64,000 nucleotides of DNA from Daejeonella oryzae DSM 19973 (GTDB lineage Bacteria > Bacteroidota > Bacteroidia > Sphingobacteriales > Sphingobacteriaceae): NCBI RefSeq assembly GCF_000422945.1, contig NZ_KE383964.1:310001-374000 (forward strand), given 5' to 3'. Below are positions 56,279 to 64,000 of the stretch, one piece after another. Positions within the stretch are counted from its first letter, which is position 1. Each line of letters begins with the position of its first letter. Position numbers and translations under genes: made by a program. The notes below the pieces were generated by a model, which was not told where the DNA came from, did no database searches, and worked only from the letters and a program-made list of their open reading frames with translations.

Positions 56279-56644
56279 TGGAGCCGGAGGGATTCGAACC
56301 CTCGTCCAAACATGGGACAAATTATGCTTTCTACATGCTTAACTGCTATTTAATTGTCGGGAAGGGGAAGGTTAGAAGTTCACCTGTACCGTCTTCCGTA
56401 GATGTGTTGTCTCGTCGGGTTTTACATCATTATACCCTGACCAGTTCTGTTATTCGATGCTCCTGATGCTAAGTAACAGAACAGAACCTAGCGGAACAAA
56501 AGCTTACTTAATTCTAAATTAAGCAGCTAAGGCGTAGTTATTTTCGCCAACTGTGGTTTGAGAGTTCAGATTTAAGCGCTATATACTCACAATGCGCTGC
56601 ATGCTTACATACGTATCTCCACCCTGTCAATTCCGGTCGGCCCC
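56279..56644 (-). ncRNA. ssrA: Transfer-messenger RNA (tmRNA)
   Basis: About 366 nt. The 5' end GGGGCCG (from 56644) pairs with the 3' end CGGCTCC (to 56280) as an acceptor stem, and GGTTCGAATCC in the 3' half is the T arm. The tag frame reads GENNYALAA then TAA (56548-56519), resuming at a glycine codon; the tag is typical of Bacteroidota. CCA is not encoded, so it must be added after processing. It frees stalled ribosomes with SmpB. ORFs called across this region are spurious. Confidence 0.96.
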
Positions 56645-56753
56645 GTTGTAATAGAAAAAAGATCAAAGAACAATGATCAAAAGCCGAAGCTTAAGACCCT
56701 GCCGTTTGCAAACTTACAAATAAAACTAATTCTTACCTGTTAATTCTCAACTC

Positions 56754-57956
56754 TTAATTGATAACCCTGCCCGGATAAACTTCCAGAGCCTTTTGAAGGC
56801 AGATCATTGCGTTCTTCAAATCTTCTTTATTCAAAACATATGCCAAGCGAACTTCCTGTGTTCCGGCTGCCGCAGAGCTGTAAAATCCGGTAGCAGGAGC
56901 CATCATAACTGTCTGATTGTCATATTCAAAGTCCTCCAGCATCCACTGGCAGAATTTGTCGGAGTTATCTATTGGAAATTTAGCAACCACATAAAAGGCG
57001 CCACCCGGATTCGGACAATAAACACCTTCAATCTGGTTAAGGGATTTTACAAGAATATCCCGGCGTTCACTGTATTCTTTATTTACTTCCTGGAAATAGG
57101 AATCTGGAGTATCAACAGCGGCCGTTCCGGCTATTTGCGCCACCATACCCGGACTAAGTCTGGCTTGTGCAAACTTTAAGGAAGCCGCCATCACAGCTTT
57201 GTTCTTTGTGATCAGGCATCCCAGGCGGGCGCCACAAGCACTATAGCGTTTAGAAACGGTATCCATCACCACCACATTTTCATCCAGCCCGCTCAAAAAC
57301 ATCGGCGAAATAAATTCTTTTCCGTCATAACAGAATTCGCGGTAAGCTTCGTCAGAGAATAAGAAAAGATCATATTTCAAGCATAGCTTTTTCAGCTCTT
57401 CCAGCTCCTCTCGGGAATAAAGATATCCTGTTGGATTATTGGGATTGCAAATCAGTATTGCTTTTGTTTTATCCGTGATCAGCTTTTCAAATTCGTTGAT
57501 CGGCGGAAGCGCAAATCCGTTTTCTATATGAGATAAAATTGGTTTTACAACCAGGTCGCTCATGCATGCAAAACCGTTATAATTTGCATAAAACGGCTCC
57601 GGAATAATCACCTCATCACCAGGATCAAGGCATGCGCCCATAGCAATGGTGATGGCTTCAGATCCGCCATTGGTAACCAGTACATTTTCAGGGCTGATAT
57701 TGTAATTTAGTTTATTGTAATATTCGGCAAGCTTGCTCCGGTAAGTTAAGGTTCCCTCAGAAGCGGTATAAGCCCACACCTTAAAATCAATATTTTTAAT
57801 CGCGTTCAGCATTCCTTCGGGCGTTTCTATATCCGGCTGACCGATATTCAGATGATATACTTTTTTACCTTCACGTTTGGCCTGATCTGCATAAGGCGTT
57901 AATTTACGGATGGGAGAGGCAGGCATGTGCTCGCCCTTGCTTGATATTTTTGGCAT
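56754..57956 (-). CDS. PLP-dependent class I/II aminotransferase
   Basis: 400 aa from ATG 57956. Fold-type I aminotransferase; the PLP lysine lies in VSKRYSACGARLG, preceded by NPNNPTGYLYS and FSDEAYREF. It resembles aspartate or aromatic aminotransferases of the subgroup Ib type. Specificity cannot be fixed. Cytoplasmic, single gene; the terminator of the upstream DUF1573 gene lies just before its start. Confidence 0.9.
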   Translation of the reverse strand: MPKISSKGEHMPASPIRKLTPYADQAKREGKKVYHLNIGQPDIETPEGMLNAIKNIDFKVWAYTASEGTLTYRSKLAEYYNKLNYNISPENVLVTNGGSEAITIAMGACLDPGDEVIIPEPFYANYNGFACMSDLVVKPILSHIENGFALPPINEFEKLITDKTKAILICNPNNPTGYLYSREELEELKKLCLKYDLFLFSDEAYREFCYDGKEFISPMFLSGLDENVVVMDTVSKRYSACGARLGCLITKNKAVMAASLKFAQARLSPGMVAQIAGTAAVDTPDSYFQEVNKEYSERRDILVKSLNQIEGVYCPNPGGAFYVVAKFPIDNSDKFCQWMLEDFEYDNQTVMMAPATGFYSSAAAGTQEVRLAYVLNKEDLKNAMICLQKALEVYPGRVIN

Positions 57957-57971
57957 AGGCTGCAAAAATAA

Positions 57972-58000
57972 AAAACCTCTCCGTATGATGGAGAGGTTTT
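57972..58000 (-). terminator. Terminator of the DUF1573 gene
   Basis: AAAACCTCTCC (57972-57982), loop GTATGAT, GGAGAGGTTTT (57990-58000), T run on the minus strand. It is just upstream of the aminotransferase start, so that gene needs its own promoter. Confidence 0.85.
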
Positions 58001-58020
58001 AAATAATTATTTAAAAAAGA

Positions 58021-58404
58021 TTAATTGGCTACAACTTCACCTTTAATGTACAAAAGTTTAACAGGCGTACGGGCGTTTGATTTAATAGTAACAGCTTTTG
58101 AAAAAGCCTGGGCACTTGCCGCATTAAACGTAACAGTGATAATACCGCTCTGTCCTTTTAAAATAGGAGTTTTAGTATATACCGGAACTGTACAACCACA
58201 GGTAGATTCTACGTTAGATATAATTAAAGGCTCTTCACCGGAATTGGTAAATTTAAATTCAAAGCTTACAGGTTTCCCCTGAGGAATTTTACCGAAATCA
58301 TGGGTCTCTTTTTCAAACTTAAAAACGGCCTTATTATCTGTCTGCATGGCAGTAAAGGCGATAAAGCCAATAACTACTGCACATAATGTAAAAAATTTTT
58401 TCAT
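58021..58404 (-). CDS. DUF1573 domain periplasmic protein
   Basis: 127 aa from ATG 58404; an earlier in-frame ATG (58425) lacks a signal-peptide-like start. Signal peptide 1-20, then one Ig-like DUF1573 domain with THDFGKIPQG and NVESTCGCTVP, in which the CGC cysteine pair is conserved. Bacteroidota have many such single-domain proteins; some are thought to act in envelope stress or to bind partners. Function unknown. Confidence 0.85.
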   Translation of the reverse strand: MKKFFTLCAVVIGFIAFTAMQTDNKAVFKFEKETHDFGKIPQGKPVSFEFKFTNSGEEPLIISNVESTCGCTVPVYTKTPILKGQSGIITVTFNAASAQAFSKAVTIKSNARTPVKLLYIKGEVVAN

Positions 58405-58568
58405 TCTAAGTTTATAATTATACAAATGTAATTAATTAGTTAATTCAAAAAGTATTCCAAATATTCAAATTTTAACGAAAGATTGCAAGTTAGAGTTACG
58501 ATATGTAATTAATCAGATTCATTATGAATAATTACAGTAGCAAAACTTCATTTCATGCTGGCTTTTGT

Positions 58569-58576
58569 TATTTTTG
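58569..58576 (+). promoter_or_regulatory. Candidate -7 promoter box of the fused E1 gene
   Basis: TATTTTTG, perfect TAnnTTTG match, 19 nt before the ATG at 58596. No clear -33 TTTG. Confidence 0.45.
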
Positions 58577-58595
58577 ACCAAACTAACCATTCTCT

Positions 58596-61016
58596 ATGTC
58601 ACTATCAGAAGTAAAAGAAAGCAACCCGGTAACCGGTACTGAACTTAGTTTTGACGATTTTAAGTCCATTATTATCGCGGATTATAAAATAGCATACGAA
58701 AGTCGCCAGGCAAGTTTACTGGGGAGGAAGGAAGTTTTAACAGGTAAAGCTAAATTCGGAATCTTCGGCGACGGCAAAGAAGTAGCCCAGCTGGCTATGG
58801 CAAAAGCCTTCAAAAATGGTGACTGGAGGTCGGGGTATTACCGCGATCAGACATTTATGTTTGCTACCGGGATGTCTAACATCAGCGAATTTTTTGCTCA
58901 GTTATACGCTCATCCTGACGAAAAAGCAGAACCCTCTTCGGCCGGAAGGCAGATGAACGGGCATTATGCCACCCGTACGCTAAATGAGGATGGAAGCTGG
59001 AAAGATTTAACGGCCATCAAAAATTGTTCTGCAGATATTTCGCCTACCGGCGGACAAATGGCCCGTTTGCTGGGTCTTGCCTATGCATCAAAATTATTCC
59101 GCAACAATCCGGAACTTGACTATTTAAAGAATTTTTCTTCAAACGGAAACGAGGTTGCTTTCGGAACTATAGGCAATGCCTCTACTTCTGAAGGTGTATT
59201 TTTTGAAGCTATTAATGCCGCCGGAGTTTTGCAGATACCAATGGCAATTTCTATTTGGGATGACGCATTCGGAATTTCTGTTCCATCAGAATACCAGACC
59301 ACTAAGCAGGATATTTCCGAAATATTAAAAGGTTTCCAGCGGGATGAAAAAGGTCAGGGATATGAAATTTTTAAAGTTAAAGGCTGGGATTATCCCGGAC
59401 TTTGCGAGACTTATGAAAAAGCCATTCAGATTTGCCGTGAGCAGCATGTTCCGGTAATGATCCATGTGATCGAAATGACGCAGCCACAGGGTCATTCTAC
59501 TTCGGGTTCGCATGAGCGGTATAAATCAAAAGACCGCTTAAGCTGGGAGCTTGAATACGATTGCATTTTGCAAATGCGCCAGTGGATGCTTGATTCGGCC
59601 ATTGCTACCGAAGATGTATTAACAGAACTGGAAACAGAGGCAAAAGTATATGTGCGTAACTGCCAGAAAAAAGCATGGGCAGATTTTAATGCCGGAATAA
59701 AAAATGAAGCGGAATCTGCTATCAGTTTATTAAATGCGGTAGAGCATGATGAAGTTAAACTTCTTTCTCAAATACTAAAGTCCATTACAGATCCAACCCG
59801 TAAAGATGTTAACAGCACAGTAAGAAAAGCCATACGGTTACTGCGTTCTGATGAATCTCCCGCAAAGGAGAAACTGATGCAATGGTATAAAGAAGAAAGT
59901 GAGCAGAATTTCGACCGCTTTAACTCTAAACTTTTTACAGGTTCTTCTGAAAGTCCTTTAAATATTTCTGCGGTGCCTGCCGAATTTGATTCGGATTCGA
60001 AAATGATGGACGGCAGAGAGATTTTAAATGCGTGTTTTGATGCTCATTTTAGTCGCGATCCAAGAATTATTGCCTTCGGTGAAGATTTGGGTCATATTGG
60101 TGATGTTAACCAGGGTTTTGCAGGTTTGCAGGATAAATACGGCACATTAAGAATTACAGATACCGGAATCCGGGAAATGACCATTGCTGGTCAGGGGATA
60201 GGTTTGGCTATGCGAGGCTTAAAACCAATTGCCGAAATTCAATATCTTGATTATCTGCTTTTTGCCATTAATATTTTGAGTGATGATCTGGCTACATTAA
60301 GTTACAGAACCAAAGCAGGACAAAAAGCACCTGTAATTATCCGCACCCGCGGTCACCGGTTGGAAGGAATCTGGCACTCTGGCTCACCGCTGGGTATGAT
60401 CATCAATTCTTTACGCGGCATGCACGTTTGTGTTCCCAGGAATATGACCCAGGCTGCCGGCATGTACAATACTCTGCTTCGGGGGGATGAACCTGCATTG
60501 GTTATTGAATGTCTGAACGGGTATCGCCTCAAAGAACGTTTGCCTTCTAATATTAGCGATTTTACTGTTCCCTTGGGAAAAGCAGAGTTGCTCCGGGAAG
60601 GTACCGATATTACGATCGTTTCTTACGGATCTACTTTACGGATAGTTCAGGAAGCGGCTGATGAACTGGAGAAACTGGGGATTTCAATAGAGATTGTTGA
60701 TTCGCAAACCTTACTTCCGTTTGATACTGATCATCTTTGCGGCGACTCATTAAAGAGAACCAATAAGTTACTGGTTGTTGATGAAGATGTTCCGGGAGGT
60801 GGTTCTGCGTACATATTGCAGCAGATTTTAGAAAATCAGAAAGGTTATTTCCACCTGGATGCGCAACCGGTAACATTAACCGCAAAAGCTCACCGCCCGC
60901 CTTACGGTTCGGATGGTGATTATTTTACAAAACCTTCGGTTGATGATGTAATTGAAACAGTTTATAAGATGATGACTGATTCAGATCCGGATAAATTCCC
61001 TGAATTGTATTCATGA
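58596..61016 (+). CDS. Fused alpha/beta 2-oxoacid dehydrogenase E1 component
   Basis: 806 aa: E1-alpha-like half (1-430) and E1-beta-like half (470-806) in one chain, as in branched-chain 2-oxoacid dehydrogenases of Bacteroidota. The beta half has FGEDLGHIGDVNQGF, GIREMTIAGQGIGLAMRG and VIRTRGH, with a C-terminal transketolase domain (LLVVDEDVPGGGS). In the alpha half the TPP/Mg motif region reads GNASTSEGVFFEA: Asn194 stands where I would expect Asp of GD(G/A), and DD replaces the usual late NN. It probably decarboxylates branched-chain 2-oxoacids and needs a separate E2 and E3, not in this window. Confidence 0.88.
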   Translation: MSLSEVKESNPVTGTELSFDDFKSIIIADYKIAYESRQASLLGRKEVLTGKAKFGIFGDGKEVAQLAMAKAFKNGDWRSGYYRDQTFMFATGMSNISEFFAQLYAHPDEKAEPSSAGRQMNGHYATRTLNEDGSWKDLTAIKNCSADISPTGGQMARLLGLAYASKLFRNNPELDYLKNFSSNGNEVAFGTIGNASTSEGVFFEAINAAGVLQIPMAISIWDDAFGISVPSEYQTTKQDISEILKGFQRDEKGQGYEIFKVKGWDYPGLCETYEKAIQICREQHVPVMIHVIEMTQPQGHSTSGSHERYKSKDRLSWELEYDCILQMRQWMLDSAIATEDVLTELETEAKVYVRNCQKKAWADFNAGIKNEAESAISLLNAVEHDEVKLLSQILKSITDPTRKDVNSTVRKAIRLLRSDESPAKEKLMQWYKEESEQNFDRFNSKLFTGSSESPLNISAVPAEFDSDSKMMDGREILNACFDAHFSRDPRIIAFGEDLGHIGDVNQGFAGLQDKYGTLRITDTGIREMTIAGQGIGLAMRGLKPIAEIQYLDYLLFAINILSDDLATLSYRTKAGQKAPVIIRTRGHRLEGIWHSGSPLGMIINSLRGMHVCVPRNMTQAAGMYNTLLRGDEPALVIECLNGYRLKERLPSNISDFTVPLGKAELLREGTDITIVSYGSTLRIVQEAADELEKLGISIEIVDSQTLLPFDTDHLCGDSLKRTNKLLVVDEDVPGGGSAYILQQILENQKGYFHLDAQPVTLTAKAHRPPYGSDGDYFTKPSVDDVIETVYKMMTDSDPDKFPELYS

Positions 61017-61027
61017 ATTTAAAGCCT

Positions 61028-61345
61028 GTCATACCGGGGCCATCCCGGTATTTGCATTCTAATGTCATACCGGGCCCGACCCGGTAACTCCAACATAGTG
61101 CAATAGCCATTCATTCATGAGATTGCGGGTCAGGCCCGCAATGACAAAAACGCAGACCCAACCACACGTGTCATACCGGGCCCGACCCGGTAACCCTGAC
61201 ATAGTGCAATAGCTTTCATTCATGAGATTGCGGGTCAAGCCCGCAATGACAAAAACGCAGACCCAACCACAAGTCTTACCGGGCCGACGCGGTATCTCCA
61301 ACATAGTAGCAATAGCTTTTCATTCATGAGATTGCGGGTTCCCTT
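61028..61345. repeat. Tandem palindromic (REP-like) repeat block
   Basis: Two alternating palindromes, GTCATACCGGG..CCCGGTA and GAGATTGCGGGTCA..CCCGCAATGAC, recur in a unit of about 106 bp. Palindrome P at 61028, 61064, 61170 and a degraded copy at 61273; palindrome Q at 61119-61145, 61224-61250 and a truncated copy at 61329. Spacers CATAGTGCAATAG and CGCAGACCCAACCA are also repeated. The block fills the gap between two convergent genes and can form strong hairpins. The sequence type is that of dispersed short palindromes seen in several bacterial phyla. Confidence 0.85.
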
Positions 61346-61965
61346 CATTTTTTTGTTCCCGCAAACTTCTTTTCTCCGGCCTTAACAGCAATTTTTATGT
61401 CATTTTCCTCGGGGGGAATAGGGCAGCTGTAGCCGCTGCTGTACGCACAGTATGGATTATAAGCTTTGTTAAAATCGAGTTGAAAATTCCCTGAGGAAAT
61501 ATCTTTTATCTTAAGATCGATATAACGTCCGCCGCCATAGGTGGAAGAAGCGTTAGTCAGATCGGTAAAAGGAAGGAACAGATAATCTTTATACTGTTCG
61601 TTATCTTTCAATGCGATGCTCTGGTAGAGTGTTAATATTTGATCTGCACCCTGCAGTTTAAATTTCAATAGCGCATAACGAACATACTGTTTGGCGGAAC
61701 CGTCGAAGGTTAGCATTTTAAAAACCTGCTGATCCTGCAGGATTTCAACTGCTGCATTTACAGAATAATTTTCATCCGGTTTGTAAAAGCGAAGTTTTGA
61801 AAGATCATTTTTTAGCAGCGGCGACCTGGTTTCCTTCAAAAAATCATCTTTATATTCCTGACGATGCTTTTTAATTTGCTGAGAATAGCTGCCCTGATTT
61901 ATTTCCTGCGCATAAGAAGAAAAATTGCATAGCAAAATGAACAGGAATGTAAGTATAGTTCTCAT
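61345..61965 (-). CDS. DUF1684 domain secreted protein
   Basis: 206 aa with signal peptide 1-19 (ends SSYAQ). DUF1684 hallmarks: YLFLPFTDLTNASSTYGGGR, DFNKAYNPYCAYS and CPIPPEEN. Function unknown; members are periplasmic and conserved in Bacteroidota and beyond. It directly follows aroC on the minus strand with no gap (stop of aroC at 61967, start at 61965), so it belongs to the aro transcript. Confidence 0.88.
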   Translation of the reverse strand: MRTILTFLFILLCNFSSYAQEINQGSYSQQIKKHRQEYKDDFLKETRSPLLKNDLSKLRFYKPDENYSVNAAVEILQDQQVFKMLTFDGSAKQYVRYALLKFKLQGADQILTLYQSIALKDNEQYKDYLFLPFTDLTNASSTYGGGRYIDLKIKDISSGNFQLDFNKAYNPYCAYSSGYSCPIPPEENDIKIAVKAGEKKFAGTKK

Positions 61966-61966
61966 T

Positions 61967-63070
61967 TCAGATACGGCTGGTTTTGTTTCTTAAAAAGTGA
62001 TCGGCAATAACCAAAGCTGCCATAGCTTCAACAATAGCCACGGCCCGGGGCACAACGCAGGGGTCGTGTCTGCCTTTTCCTTTAATTTCTGCAGCTTCGC
62101 CGGATGAATTAACTGTAGCCTGGCTCTGCATAATTGTGGCTACAGGTTTAAAAGCAACTTTAAAAGTAATATCCATCCCATTAGAAATTCCGCCCTGTAC
62201 ACCTCCTGAAAAATTTGTTAAAGTTTTATAATTACCGGTCTCATCGGCAGAGGAATTTGGAATCAGGAGATCATTATGTTCTGAACCAAACATCTCTGAG
62301 CCGGAAAAGCCTGATCCGTATTCAAAGCCATGAACTGCATTAATACTCAGCATTGCTTTTCCTAAATCGGCGTGAAGCTTATCAAAAACAGGTTCGCCAA
62401 GTCCGACCGGACAGTTGCGAATCACACCAGAAATTTTACCGCCAATGGTATCTCCGGATTTCCTTGTTTTTTCAATCAGTTCAATCATTTGATTCGCTGA
62501 AGCCGGATCGGTACATCGTACGATGTTATTTTCCCTGGCTTCCAGTAAATCAGTTAACGGCAGATTTTCCAGGTTAGGCGCATTTAAACTTCCTACAGAT
62601 GAAACGTGCGCAAATATCTCAATTCCATGCTGTGCTAAAAGCAGTTTAGCAATGGCCCCGGCAGCCACACGTGCGGCTGTTTCCCTGGCAGAAGATCTGC
62701 CGCCTCCGCGATAATCACGGTTGCCATATTTGGCATCGTAAGTAAAATCAGCGTGAGAGGGGCGGTAGGTATCTTTAATATGTGAATAATCTTTGGATCG
62801 CTGATCTTCATTCGGGATGATCATGGCAATGGGCGTTCCGGTAGATCTCCCTTCAAAAACTCCCGAAAGAATCTGTACAGTGTCGCTTTCTTTTCTTTGG
62901 GTAGTAATTTTTGATTGTCCGGGCTTACGTTTGTCCATTTCAGACTGGATAAAGTCAAGGTCAATCTCAAGGTTTGAAGGACATCCGTCAAGAATTACCC
63001 CGATGGCTTCACCATGAGATTCTCCGAATGTTGTGATACGAAATAATTGCCCGAAGGAATTGCCTGCCAT
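61967..63070 (-). CDS. aroC: Chorismate synthase AroC
   Basis: 367 aa from ATG 63070 ([10 protein letters not shown]); upstream in-frame codons to 63121 do not match the family. FMN-dependent last step of the shikimate pathway: EPSP to chorismate. The three signatures are present: [10 protein letters not shown] near the N-terminus, RPSHADFTY and [18 protein letters not shown] (with the catalytic/FMN-binding histidines and arginines), and [10 protein letters not shown] late. It follows aroA, 118 nt downstream of its stop. Confidence 0.96.
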   Translation of the reverse strand: MAGNSFGQLFRITTFGESHGEAIGVILDGCPSNLEIDLDFIQSEMDKRKPGQSKITTQRKESDTVQILSGVFEGRSTGTPIAMIIPNEDQRSKDYSHIKDTYRPSHADFTYDAKYGNRDYRGGGRSSARETAARVAAGAIAKLLLAQHGIEIFAHVSSVGSLNAPNLENLPLTDLLEARENNIVRCTDPASANQMIELIEKTRKSGDTIGGKISGVIRNCPVGLGEPVFDKLHADLGKAMLSINAVHGFEYGSGFSGSEMFGSEHNDLLIPNSSADETGNYKTLTNFSGGVQGGISNGMDITFKVAFKPVATIMQSQATVNSSGEAAEIKGKGRHDPCVVPRAVAIVEAMAALVIADHFLRNKTSRI

Positions 63071-63188
63071 GTTATTTAGATGAGAGATGTGAGATATGAG
63101 ATATTGTACTCCGGACCCCAAATCCTAATTAGTTTAATAATAGTTAAAAAATATAGATTCCCGAATCTCAGATTTAATATATTAAATC

Positions 63189-64000
63189 TTATTTTATTCT
63201 AAAACCCGCTTTTTCCAGATCATTCCAGAAACCGGGGTAAGATTTTTCTACCACCTGAGGATCTTCAATTTCTAATTCCGGAATCAGCAATGCCAGGGGC
63301 GCAAATGCCATGGCCATGCGATGATCCTCATAAGTGCTGACTTTAAGTTTTTCAGGAAATTTAAGACCTGAACAATCCAGTTTGCAGGTAAGATTTTTTT
63401 CAATCAGCTTAACGCCGATTTTTTGAAGTTCTGTTTGCAAGGCCTTTACCCGGTCTGTTTCTTTAATTTTTAAGGTTTCCAGTCCGGTAAAGCTGGCATC
63501 ATGGCCCAATGCCGCACAACAAACAATAACCGTTTGGGCCAAATCAGGACAATCTTTAAAGTCAAATATTCTGCGCTCCAGTTTTTTGTTCTCTTTGGTG
63601 AGTAACACCCCGTCGTTAATAAATTGAGAAGTAATTCCGAAATTGGCCATTATCTCCGTAATGCGGCTGTCGCCCTGCAAACTATATTGCGTTAATCCCG
63701 GAAGAAAGATTTCAGCCGAATCTGATAAGGCGGCGATGGCATACCAGTAAGAAGCTGCGCTCCAGTCGGGTTCAATACTCAAGGTAGAAGGCTTGAAGTC
63801 CTGCCGGTCTATCTGTATCCGGTTTTCCTGCCAGTCAGATTTAATTCCCGCCTGCTCAAGCATGGCTAAAGTCATTTCTACATACGGCATCGAAGTTAGT
63901 TCGCCGCTTATCCGGAGCTCCAATCCCTGATCCAGAGTAGGAGCTATAAGCAGCAAGGCAGAAATATACTGACTGCTGATATCTCCTTTAACAGAAATGC
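63189..64000 (-). CDS. aroA: EPSP synthase AroA, C-terminal part (partial)
   Basis: The frame stays open to the window edge, so the N-terminus is missing; about 270 residues are visible. It carries the EPSP synthase markers KGDISSQYISALL (the Ser and Gln of the shikimate 3-phosphate site), ETDRVKAL near the middle, and DHRMAMAFAPLAL (catalytic Asp, His, Arg) towards the end. The enzyme adds enolpyruvate from PEP to shikimate 3-phosphate, the step before AroC. Same strand as aroC. Confidence 0.95.
   Translation of the reverse strand, partial: ISVKGDISSQYISALLLIAPTLDQGLELRISGELTSMPYVEMTLAMLEQAGIKSDWQENRIQIDRQDFKPSTLSIEPDWSAASYWYAIAALSDSAEIFLPGLTQYSLQGDSRITEIMANFGITSQFINDGVLLTKENKKLERRIFDFKDCPDLAQTVIVCCAALGHDASFTGLETLKIKETDRVKALQTELQKIGVKLIEKNLTCKLDCSGLKFPEKLKVSTYEDHRMAMAFAPLALLIPELEIEDPQVVEKSYPGFWNDLEKAGFRIK

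Noticed and set aside
56272-56466. 64-codon plus-strand ORF
   Set aside because: It lies antisense inside the tmRNA gene, whose acceptor stem, T arm and tag are clear.
61065-61304. 79-codon minus-strand ORF containing VIAGLTRNLMN twice
   Set aside because: It is the translation of the tandem palindromic repeats; this peptide is a familiar spurious product of such repeats and there is no coding signal beyond them.

Overview
The window looks like chromosomal DNA of an AT-rich member of the Bacteroidota, most likely family Sphingobacteriaceae (Pedobacter or a close relative). This is an inference from: DUF4290 beside murA; DUF3822 beside rsmD and coaD; a fused alpha/beta 2-oxoacid dehydrogenase E1; a tmRNA tag ending GENNYALAA; many lipoproteins; and promoters matching the Bacteroidota -7 consensus TAnnTTTG. 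It is gene-dense and mostly housekeeping. I see no tRNA or rRNA genes, no insertion sequences, no CRISPR array and no prophage.

Layout. 1-7.9 kb: the C-terminal end of a cystathionine beta-synthase-like enzyme, then a six-gene minus-strand run pairing a redox module (FAD pyridine-nucleotide oxidoreductase plus a membrane NosR/NapH-type iron-sulfur protein) with a DUF547 lipoprotein and three membrane-linked glycosyltransferases. 7.9-15.7 kb: DUF4290-GNAT-murA (MurA has Asp at the usual catalytic Cys position), a CvpA-CAP fusion, a PcrA/UvrD helicase and a TPR signalling protein that stops after its DHp-like helices. 15.8-17.2 kb: a small winged-helix protein divergent from three tandem 45-codon lipoprotein genes and a fourth secreted peptide, all sharing one C-terminal motif. 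17.3-25.2 kb: M20 dipeptidase, GH25 lysozyme, dipeptide epimerase, a YyaL-type thioredoxin-domain protein, an SlyD-like isomerase and a PQQ-type sugar dehydrogenase.

25.3-36.8 kb: YbiT-type ABC-F ATPase, HupE/UreJ-like protein, GreA/B-like protein, PPOX protein, RluF, three envelope proteins, a DEAD-box helicase, three small stress-type proteins and a 5'-nucleotidase lipoprotein. 36.8-44.7 kb: ClpB, SRPBCC protein, PyrE (with a promoter that crosses the start codon of the divergent NUDIX gene), CoaD, RsmD, DUF3822 and a RecD-like helicase. 44.8-47.9 kb: a copper cassette of CopA, a small HMA protein and an AraC regulator with its own CxxC HMA-like domain. 47.9-56.1 kb: CHASE histidine kinase, metallo-hydrolase with TetR regulator, matrixin-like lipoprotein, 4HB sensor-like protein, SDR and class-C serine hydrolase. 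56.2-64 kb: tmRNA, aminotransferase, DUF1573, fused E1, a tandem palindromic repeat block, DUF1684, AroC and the C-terminal part of AroA.

Functional links: murA and the M20/GH25/epimerase group bear on peptidoglycan synthesis or recycling. The cop genes form a self-contained copper efflux and sensing unit. aroA, aroC and DUF1684 form one minus-strand run. The best candidates for something undescribed are the tandem micro-lipoprotein locus (16.2-17.3 kb), the redox-glycosyltransferase cluster (0.5-7.9 kb) and the HMA-AraC regulator of the cop unit.
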